A stretch of DNA of 64,000 bases from Magnetococcales bacterium (lineage in GTDB: Bacteria > Pseudomonadota > Magnetococcia > Magnetococcales > JADFYX01), in NCBI GenBank assembly GCA_015232365.1, contig JADFZU010000001.1, forward strand, positions 42,640 through 106,639. The letters run 5' to 3'. Of this stretch, positions 47,291 through 54,892 are shown piece after piece. How positions within the stretch are numbered: the first letter of the stretch is position 1; each line of letters begins with the position of its first letter. The position numbers and the translations under genes were made by a program. The notes under the pieces were generated by a model. That model was not told the DNA's origin. It ran no database searches and worked only from the letters and a program-made list of their open reading frames with translations.

Positions 47291-47450
47291 CTGATTCAGC
47301 AGTTGTAAGCTCGCAGCAGTCACAACCCTTGATTCACCTGGTAAATCAGAAAAAGGTCTTGTCACCAACAAGGTGACTTCGATTTTTTCTAATTTACCAG
47401 ATAAACCAATATGTTGCACATTCTACACACTTCCAGCTGCCGAATTTGGA
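47291..47450. repeat. Dispersed ~160-bp imperfect palindrome, copy 3
   Basis: CTGATTCAGCAGTTGTAAG...CCTGGTAAATCAGAAAAAGG...TCACCAACAAGGTGA...TTTTTCTAATTTACCAG...CTTCCAGCTGCCGAATTTGG. Confidence 0.85.
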
Positions 47451-47497
47451 TTATACACCAGGTAATTTTTTGAACCCGTTAAATGAGGTGTTGCTCA

Positions 47498-47959
47498 ATG
47501 ACAACAGTAGAAGATATAAGGCAGATTGATCTATTTGATAGTTTGGATGATGGAGCACTGGAATCAATAGCTGCATTTTCCACAATAAAAGAGTTTGCTG
47601 ATGGTGATGTCATTTTAGCTGAAAACGATGGTAAGGGGTTGGTTATTCGAGACCTCTATCTGTTGATGGATGGTTCAGTTCGTATCCAGAAGCACCCCCA
47701 AGGTTTTTTTCCTTTAAAAGCAATAGATATCCAAGCTATTGACAATGAAGTCTATGGGGAGATTGGTTGGCTGTTGGGGTCAAAACCATCAGCAGAGGTC
47801 ACTAGCAGTGGCAGTAGCCGTATGCTTGTTGTTAATGGTATAAAATTGTTTGATTTATGTGATCGTGATACCAATGTTGGATATAATATTCTCTTTCGTT
47901 TATCGGCTATTCTTGCTATGCGTCTAGTAAATCAAACCAGTGCCAATTTTGCTTCATAA
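47498..47959 (+). CDS. Cyclic nucleotide-binding (CRP-like cNMP) domain protein without HTH
   Basis: LFDSLDDGALESIAAFSTIKEFADGDVILAENDGKGLVIRDLYLLMDGSVRIQ...EVYGEIGWLLGSKPSAEVTS; ATG at 47498 with GAGGTG upstream. Confidence 0.75.
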   Translation: MTTVEDIRQIDLFDSLDDGALESIAAFSTIKEFADGDVILAENDGKGLVIRDLYLLMDGSVRIQKHPQGFFPLKAIDIQAIDNEVYGEIGWLLGSKPSAEVTSSGSSRMLVVNGIKLFDLCDRDTNVGYNILFRLSAILAMRLVNQTSANFAS

Positions 47960-47961
47960 CC

Positions 47962-48036
47962 GATTTAACTTTATTGGATAAATCAAATCCGCAATATTTT
48001 GCTTCATATAAAAATTGCCAACTGTCGAATTCAGGC
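47962..48036. repeat. Degenerate solo right arm of the ~160-bp palindrome family
   Basis: CAACTGTCGAATTCAG (48019-48034) matches CAACTGCCGAATCCAG, the reverse complement of the left terminus, at 14/16; upstream GGATAAATCAA resembles AGATAAACCAA of copy 3. Confidence 0.5.
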
Positions 48037-48282
48037 TATTGTGAGTGGCTGTTTGATTTGTTACGATTAACGTTTGAATATGTTTTTTCAGCAAAGTTCA
48101 TTAATCAGAATGATTCTTGATTTACAATAATCTTTTTTTGTTAAATAACCTTAACAAACGCCTGTGATCATCTTTGCATTTTTATCTGAATAGCTTTACA
48201 ATGCAGCTTTTGCCATGCTTATAGATTCACATGATATTGTGTTATGTGTTTGATTATAGTTTTTTTTTAGAGGAGTGGTTCC

Positions 48283-49737
48283 TTGAACAGAATTCTGACA
48301 ATATTGCTTGCAACTTTTTCTGTTGCGATGGTCTGGCCGGAATTTGCTTTGGCCTCTGGTGGTGGAGGTGAGAGGCTCCCTCTCACTGATAGTGCCGTTG
48401 GTTATATGGCTATCTTGATTTTTGTTGTCTCTTATGCCTTTGTTATGGCCGAAGAGGTGACACACCTGCGTAAATCTAAACCGGTTCTTATTGCTGCCGG
48501 TCTGATTTGGGTTATGGTGGCAGCAGTGTACGCTAGCCATGGTATGCCTCATGCTGCTGAGGTTGCAGCACGGCATAACATTCTAGAGTATGCAGAGCTG
48601 TTCTTATTCTTGTTGGTTGCGATGACCTACATTAACGCTTTGGATGAACGCAATGTTTTTGAAGCACTGCGAGCCTGGTTGGTTCGTGCCGGTTATGGTT
48701 ATCGTAAGCTGTTCTGGATGACAGGTGTTCTAGCCTTCTTCATATCTCCTATAGCTGACAATCTAACCACAGCTCTTTTGATGTGTGCGGTTATTCTAGC
48801 TGTAGGCAGAGATAACACCAAGTTTGTCTCTCTTGCCTGTATCAATGTTGTTGTAGGTGCTAACGCTGGTGGAGCTTTTAGCCCATTTGGCGATATCACC
48901 ACTTTGATGGTTTGGCAGAAAGGTATTATACCGTTCCAAGACTTTTTTGTTCTGTTTGTACCTTCAGCCATCAACTGGTTGGTTCCTGCGTCAATCATGA
49001 ACTTTGCTGTTCCTGATGAAAAACCTGCCCCAAGTAACGAGGTCATTGACATCAAACGTGGCGGCAAGCGGATCATAGTTCTGTTTTTATTGACAATTGC
49101 TACTGCTGTTAGTTTCCATAACTTCCTTCACCTGCCGCCTATGATGGGTATGATGTTGGGATTGGGTTATCTATCATTGATGGCGTTCTACCTCAAGAAA
49201 ACCCATGGTAATGCGGAAGGTAAACAGGGCGATAGACGGAAAAAATATCTTGTTGAGAGGGAAGGTAATAGCAACCCTGTCGATATCTTCAGCAGTGTAG
49301 GTCGTGCTGAGTGGGATACCCTGCTGTTTTTCTATGGTGTTATCCTAGCTGTTGGTGGATTGGGTTTTATCGGTTATCTAGAGTTGGTATCTGGTGTAAT
49401 GTATGGCGACTGGGGGGCAACGAGTGCAAATATTGCTGTCGGATTCCTCTCTGCTATCGTTGACAACATTCCTGTTATGTTTGCTGTTTTGACTATGGGG
49501 CCAGATATGTCAGAAGGCCAATGGCTACTTGTTACACTAACTGCCGGTGTTGGTGGTAGCATGCTATCCATCGGTTCTGCTGCTGGTGTGGCTCTTATGG
49601 GGCAAGCTCGTGGTCAGTACACATTTGGAGCTCACCTTAAATGGGCTTGGGCTATTGCTCTCGGCTATGCGGCAAGTATCTATGCTCATTTCTTGATCAA
49701 CGCTCATAGCTTTGAGGGGATAATAAAAATCCCGTAA
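48283..49737 (+). CDS. nhaD: NhaD-type Na+/H+ antiporter
   Basis: Multi-TM; SPIADNLTTALLMCAVILAV, CINVVVGANAGGAFSPFGDITTLMVW, DNIPVMFAVLTMGP; TTG start. Confidence 0.92.
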   Translation: MNRILTILLATFSVAMVWPEFALASGGGGERLPLTDSAVGYMAILIFVVSYAFVMAEEVTHLRKSKPVLIAAGLIWVMVAAVYASHGMPHAAEVAARHNILEYAELFLFLLVAMTYINALDERNVFEALRAWLVRAGYGYRKLFWMTGVLAFFISPIADNLTTALLMCAVILAVGRDNTKFVSLACINVVVGANAGGAFSPFGDITTLMVWQKGIIPFQDFFVLFVPSAINWLVPASIMNFAVPDEKPAPSNEVIDIKRGGKRIIVLFLLTIATAVSFHNFLHLPPMMGMMLGLGYLSLMAFYLKKTHGNAEGKQGDRRKKYLVEREGNSNPVDIFSSVGRAEWDTLLFFYGVILAVGGLGFIGYLELVSGVMYGDWGATSANIAVGFLSAIVDNIPVMFAVLTMGPDMSEGQWLLVTLTAGVGGSMLSIGSAAGVALMGQARGQYTFGAHLKWAWAIALGYAASIYAHFLINAHSFEGIIKIP

Positions 49738-49757
49738 GTTTGGTTTTTACAATTAAT

Positions 49758-49795
49758 AAAGGGCGGACGGTGCTGAGCTGTCTGCCCTTTTTTTA
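49758..49795 (+). terminator. Intrinsic terminator downstream of nhaD
   Basis: AAAGGGCGGACGG-tgctgagct-GTCTGCCCTTTTTTTA. Confidence 0.88.
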
Positions 49796-49812
49796 TATAT
49801 TGGTCTATACAA

Positions 49813-50079
49813 ATGAGTGAACAACGCCCATCTTTTGCTGTTTTGGCTGGCTGGTCTATCGGAATTTTGGTTGCTCTGGGAGTTTCTGGCTGGGCTCCAT
49901 GGTCAATTTTTATCCACTTTGGCCCCCACTGGGGGTTGTTATCTGGGCTTTTGTTGGTTATACCTTGGGCGTTATCGGTCAAGTATGAACCGGCAGGAAT
50001 TAAATTAGGGCCGTTTGCTACCCCGGTTATTTTTAACTTTTTTGGACTTCTAATTGCCTGGATATTGAAAATTTTATGA
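49813..50079 (+). CDS. Small membrane protein, translationally coupled to the MFS gene
   Basis: 88 aa with three hydrophobic segments; ATGA overlap with the next gene. Confidence 0.65.
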   Translation: MSEQRPSFAVLAGWSIGILVALGVSGWAPWSIFIHFGPHWGLLSGLLLVIPWALSVKYEPAGIKLGPFATPVIFNFFGLLIAWILKIL

Positions 50080-51287
50080 AGCGCAAGGCTTCCACGACGA
50101 TTATATTTTTTACGGTATTCTTGGATCTGCTCGGTTTTGGTATAGTCCTGCCCCTCATGCCACTTTACGCATCTGACCCCCGTTTTGCCGCCACACCGAC
50201 AGAAATTGGCTGGTTAATGGCGATCTACTCCATTATGCAGTTTATATTTGCTCCCTTATGGGGACGGTATTCCGACTATATTGGCCGTCGCCCAGTTTTG
50301 ATAATCGGTCTTTTCGGCTCCTCTCTCTCCTATCTGGTTTATGGCATGGCGACAACATTGACCATGCTTTTTATAGGTCGGGCAGTGGCAGGAATAATGG
50401 GAGCAAACATCTCTGTAGCCCAGGCAGCCATGGCCGATTTAACCAGCTACAAAGACCGGGCAAAGGCTATGGGTATGGTCGGTGCTGCTTTTGGTCTTGG
50501 TTTTGTGTTAGGTCCGGCTATGGGTGGGCTTCTCTCAGAATATGGTTTGGCAACCGCACCATTGGTTGCAGCAGTTATCACCGGGCTTAACGGTGTGGCT
50601 GCACTATTTTTTCTTGCTGAAACCAAGGCTCCTAGCCAGCAGAATGATAGCAAAAAAGAGAAGATTGCCTACCACCCTTTTGCCTTATCCCGCTGGCATG
50701 CGGCTTGGCAAAATGGTGGTGTCTTATTTATCTGTCTGTTGATGGGTCTATTTATTACCATGTTCTCCGCCTTTGAAGTTGTCTTGCCTATGTGGGGCCA
50801 TGATCTTTTTGGCTGGAATATGCGTGATATAGGTTGGGTATTTGTCTATGTCGGCGTGGTTGCAGTGATTGTCCAGGGAGGTATTGTCCGTCGCCTGGCT
50901 CCTAAAATTGGTGAAAAGTTGACTACAATGACCGGCCTGGTTTTTGTTGGTATTGGTTTTGCCCTTTTGGCTGGTTGGGGTAGGGAGTCGGTATGGGTGG
51001 CTTTGGCTCTTATTGCTGCCGGTTCTGGTCTGGTACACCCAGGTTTTTCCAGTCTGGTTAGCATCAATACCGATGCTGATAAACAGGGAATGATGCTGGG
51101 GCTGTTTCAGTCTATGAGTTCGTTGGGTCGTGGGGTTGGTCCGGTTGTTGGCGGGATTTTTTACGGCAGCCAAAAGAGTGGTGTGCTGTTTATCACATCA
51201 ATTGGTGTAGTGGTGGTATTACTGCTCTTTATTATTATCAGTAAGCAGGTTAAGAACGCCTGCCAAATCGAGATGAAAGCCGCATAA
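50076..51287 (+). CDS. MFS transporter, TetA-like
   Basis: IIFFTVFLDLLGFGIVLPLMPLYA, FAPLWGRYSDYIGRRPVLIIGLFGSSLSYLVYG, GRAVAGIMGANISVAQAAMADLT. Confidence 0.93.
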   Translation: MKRKASTTIIFFTVFLDLLGFGIVLPLMPLYASDPRFAATPTEIGWLMAIYSIMQFIFAPLWGRYSDYIGRRPVLIIGLFGSSLSYLVYGMATTLTMLFIGRAVAGIMGANISVAQAAMADLTSYKDRAKAMGMVGAAFGLGFVLGPAMGGLLSEYGLATAPLVAAVITGLNGVAALFFLAETKAPSQQNDSKKEKIAYHPFALSRWHAAWQNGGVLFICLLMGLFITMFSAFEVVLPMWGHDLFGWNMRDIGWVFVYVGVVAVIVQGGIVRRLAPKIGEKLTTMTGLVFVGIGFALLAGWGRESVWVALALIAAGSGLVHPGFSSLVSINTDADKQGMMLGLFQSMSSLGRGVGPVVGGIFYGSQKSGVLFITSIGVVVVLLLFIIISKQVKNACQIEMKAA

Positions 51288-52272
51288 TCAGTCCGCCCAT
51301 AACTCTAGAAGGAGAGCCGCCACCGCTCTTCAGGGCTTTGTCTGCCTCCAGACAGTCGAGTAGCCCGTTGGCTAGAGCGGCTGTTTTAACTGTTCGGCAT
51401 TGAACCAGAAATTCACCCTCTTCTTTCCAGAATATTTGCAGTTTCCGGCTAATTGATTTGGGGTTTTCCCCATCGTTAAGCAGAGCTTGGCCTTGAATAA
51501 TCCGTCGCATACGCAGAGTAATAACGCCTATCATTGCCAGCGGCTCTTCACCACCATCCAAGAGTCTATCCAAAATATGTAGGGCTTTTTTTGTCTCACC
51601 TCTGTAAAGGGCTGCTGACAAACCAAAAACACTGTGCTGAACAGTCTCACCAACAACAGCAAATACCTCTTTTAGAGTGATATGCCGACTCTCTCCTACA
51701 AATAGTTGCAGCTTTTCCAGCTCACTAGTCGCAGCAGAAGTGTCGCCGTCCAACCGCTGTGATAGGTATTGTATGGCATCACGGTCTGCTTTATAGCCTT
51801 TTTTCTGCAGATATTGCTGAATCCAACTCCCAAGCTTGCCAGCTTCAAGAGGGTAGTAAGGGATGGCCCAGGCGGTTTTGCTGGTTTCAAAGCCCTTACG
51901 CAGAGTGTTTTTTGCCTCTAGATTGGATGATTGTACAACCAACAGTGTAGAGGCTGAGGGGGTTTCTAGATATTTTAATAGGGTTTTTTTAGCTTCATTA
52001 TCTATTTTATCTGCCTCTTTGAGGAGGACGAATTTTGTCTTACTTAAAAATGGAAACCCCTGGCAGGCATTTATAAAACGCTCTTCATCAAGGTTTTCAG
52101 CAAAAAAGGTCTCCGCATCAAAATCAGCGGCACTCTCATCTTTGATGATAAGTTTTCGTAGTTGCTCAACCTGTTTGACAATCAATCCTTGCTCTTGACC
52201 ATAAAGCAGAATAGCTGGGGGAAGAGGGGACTTTTTAAGGCTGCTACTTATTTCAGTTGCTTTCATTTTCAT
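51250..52272 (-). CDS. holA: DNA polymerase III subunit delta
   Basis: PPAILLYGQEQGLIVKQVEQL, FPFLSKTKFVLLKEADKIDNEAKKTLLKYLETPSASTLLVVQS, ISQ/QYLSQRLDGDTSAATSELEKL. Confidence 0.92.
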   Translation of the reverse strand: MKMKATEISSSLKKSPLPPAILLYGQEQGLIVKQVEQLRKLIIKDESAADFDAETFFAENLDEERFINACQGFPFLSKTKFVLLKEADKIDNEAKKTLLKYLETPSASTLLVVQSSNLEAKNTLRKGFETSKTAWAIPYYPLEAGKLGSWIQQYLQKKGYKADRDAIQYLSQRLDGDTSAATSELEKLQLFVGESRHITLKEVFAVVGETVQHSVFGLSAALYRGETKKALHILDRLLDGGEEPLAMIGVITLRMRRIIQGQALLNDGENPKSISRKLQIFWKEEGEFLVQCRTVKTAALANGLLDCLEADKALKSGGGSPSRVMGGLIMRLSSRFGRRS

Positions 52273-52303
52273 AAGATCTATAGTGCCACTTTTTTCCTTA
52301 AAA

Positions 52304-53113
52304 CTACAGCCAGATTCTAAGCAGTCCGTCCCATACCGCTATATAGAAAAACTTTCCCCCATCTAAAACCAACTCCCCGGCAGGGTATTTATGCTCACAC
52401 TCTATACCTATAATATTTGTCGCCTCAATATTTAATTGATTTTCAAAGGGAAATATTATCCCTGTATATCCATACTGCCTGTGCAACTCTAAAATTTCAT
52501 TGATCCCCATCTGCCAATTAACAGTTCTTGCTTCATCTGGGCAGCAAGGCCAGTATATACCGCTCTGTTGTTGTTGAGCTGTGTTAAGAATCTCTGGGTA
52601 GCACTCCAAAAATTTCCCCACCAGCTTAGGAGCTTCTATAAACATTTTCATGGCGAGAGTATCAAAGCTATCTTTGTCATCTATTGGGATTGGGCTTTGC
52701 AGAATAATCGGTCCAGCATCTAGTTTCTGGGTCATGGTGTGGATGGTAAGGCCGGATGCTTGAGGTGAGTCTGTGATAAGTTTTGGAAGAGGGTTTGGCC
52801 CTCGGCCAATTGGTAGCAGGCTGGGGTGAAGGTTGATAAAGTGTTTGCAGTTTAACTGTCCAACCGGGACCATGAATGGGTAGGCGGCCGAGATGAAAAG
52901 ATCTGCGGATAGATAGTTGATGGTTGTAATCAACTCACTGCTCCAGGCTCCTTTATGGATAGGGATACGGTTTATTTTAGATAGCAGGCTTATATGGCGG
53001 CCGCTAGATTTTTCTTCATCTGTCAGGCAGTATAGTACTTCATGCTCAGGATTGGATAAAATTTCATCCAAAACTGAGGCAAAAAAATTACAACCTGCAT
53101 AGACTATTCGCAT
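52304..53113 (-). CDS. Formyltransferase (Fmt-like N-terminal fold), substrate unknown
   Basis: INLHPSLLPIGRGPNPLPKLITDSPQASGLTIHTMTQKLDAGPIILQSPIPI. Confidence 0.8.
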   Translation of the reverse strand: MRIVYAGCNFFASVLDEILSNPEHEVLYCLTDEEKSSGRHISLLSKINRIPIHKGAWSSELITTINYLSADLFISAAYPFMVPVGQLNCKHFINLHPSLLPIGRGPNPLPKLITDSPQASGLTIHTMTQKLDAGPIILQSPIPIDDKDSFDTLAMKMFIEAPKLVGKFLECYPEILNTAQQQQSGIYWPCCPDEARTVNWQMGINEILELHRQYGYTGIIFPFENQLNIEATNIIGIECEHKYPAGELVLDGGKFFYIAVWDGLLRIWL

Positions 53114-53120
53114 ATAGAAA

Positions 53121-54659
53121 TCATGCCTCTAAAAACGCCGATATTCTAGCAGCAAACTTTGCAGCAAGTCCCTGCTCCTGTTTTTTTCGGCTTGCCGCTC
53201 CCTCCTGATCTTCTGCCATTTTAGATGAAGTTTCAAGACTGCGTTTTGCTAATAGCTCACTGATATTTGTCACCGCTTCAGGGCGTTTTTGAATGATGGA
53301 CTTAAAAGCATCTTTGGTGATTTCAAAAACTGTGACATCTGTAAGAGCGCGGATGGTTGCCCCTCTTTTTTCTCCAGTTAATAGTGCCATCTCGCCAATA
53401 ATGGAGCCTTTTGGTAGTTCGGCAACTTTTAAATCTCCGCCTTCAGCTCCTGCCACCAACACCTCAACCTCACCTTTGCCAATAATAAACATTGAGGCTC
53501 CATCAGCATCACGGACTATTATCCGTTGCGGTGGGCCAAAGTGGAGTTGGTTGGTACGCCGGGCTAGCTCCGATACGTCGTCAGAGGTTAGAGATGAGAA
53601 CAGTGGCACAGACCTTATACTCTTCTCAACATCACCATTGCTGAACGGTACAATTTCTGACTCAACCTCTTGATGTAAAAAAATATCCTGGCGATTTGGG
53701 AACATTTGGATCTTCTCTTGTTGGAAAAGATACCAAATTGCTGCATTTACAGGAGATTTTGCTGCAGGGTCTGAAGAGTGTTTAGTGAAAAAAATCAGGG
53801 TAAACATCATCCCCCGGTCAACCATCTCTCTAACCCAAACTGCTGGTGGTGGGTCGTCAACAGTATGGACAGACTCTTTAGCAGCTTTTAGAAGGGCTGC
53901 TTCAACTCTTGCCGGAGTAGCCTCCGGGTTAACGATTACATCCAATAATATTCGCCTTACCGGAGATGGGCGGGTAATGTTGACAACTTCGGCTTTGGTT
54001 AGAACCTGATTGGGAAATATGACATGGTTGCGGTCATGGTTTTTTAGGATTACCGAACGCCAGTTCATGTCGACAACCTCTCCCAGTCTGCCATCAAACT
54101 CAATCCAGTCACCAATTGTAAACTGTCGGTCTAGGTTTATGGATATACCAGCAAACAGATCGCCAAAAGTATTTTGTGCCGAATACCCAAGAATTATTGC
54201 CATAACCCCAGAGGTAGCCAAAAGGCCAGTTACCGGTTTTTGAAAAACAAAATGCAAAATTGCTAGAAAAGAGACAAAGTAGATAATTACCGAGAGCATA
54301 TCGGTGAGAATGCTAGGAATTAGCGGCTCGCCGTTATCTCTGACAAAAACTCCCCGCCAGATGAAAAAGTCCAAAAACTGGTTTACCACCATGGATAAAG
54401 TTAACCACCATGCGGTATGGAGAATTTTGATGAACCATAAATCAAGAAGTAGATCAAGCTCATCTGTGGGGATCAAAAGCCATAAAACCAAATCGATAAT
54501 CGATATAGCCAGGAACACCCCTATCACTGCTTGGAATTTTTTATTTTTTTTCTTGAAGGGAAAAAAATTGATAAACATGAGTATTAAAACTGGAATACTA
54601 AAAACTATAAAATAGACATGAAAACCGGAAAAATAATTAAAAATATTATCTAAATCCAT
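53121..54659 (-). CDS. MscS-family channel with C-terminal cyclic nucleotide-binding domain
   Basis: MscS core ATSGVMAIILGYSAQNTFGDLFAGISINLDRQFTIGDWIEFDGRLGEVVDMNWRSVILKN; cNMP domain GSIIGEMALLTGEKRGATIRALTDVTVFEI. Confidence 0.92.
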   Translation of the reverse strand: MDLDNIFNYFSGFHVYFIVFSIPVLILMFINFFPFKKKNKKFQAVIGVFLAISIIDLVLWLLIPTDELDLLLDLWFIKILHTAWWLTLSMVVNQFLDFFIWRGVFVRDNGEPLIPSILTDMLSVIIYFVSFLAILHFVFQKPVTGLLATSGVMAIILGYSAQNTFGDLFAGISINLDRQFTIGDWIEFDGRLGEVVDMNWRSVILKNHDRNHVIFPNQVLTKAEVVNITRPSPVRRILLDVIVNPEATPARVEAALLKAAKESVHTVDDPPPAVWVREMVDRGMMFTLIFFTKHSSDPAAKSPVNAAIWYLFQQEKIQMFPNRQDIFLHQEVESEIVPFSNGDVEKSIRSVPLFSSLTSDDVSELARRTNQLHFGPPQRIIVRDADGASMFIIGKGEVEVLVAGAEGGDLKVAELPKGSIIGEMALLTGEKRGATIRALTDVTVFEITKDAFKSIIQKRPEAVTNISELLAKRSLETSSKMAEDQEGAASRKKQEQGLAAKFAARISAFLEA

Positions 54660-54892
54660 AACCTCAGCCTTGTTGAATTTTTGCTTTTGCCTGATTTGCC
54701 AACCGCAATAAAAAATGATTATTGCTTAACTTGGGGGTTGCTGTCTATATACCTGAAAAAATTAACTAAAACTATTGGCAAAAGTTGTCTGATTGTTTGG
54801 TTTAGGTTAAGATTATGGATTAGTGAACAGTAGTTTAATGCTTTGGCTTGATAGAGCCAAAAACGTCCACATTTTTTTTTGGTTATAACCAA

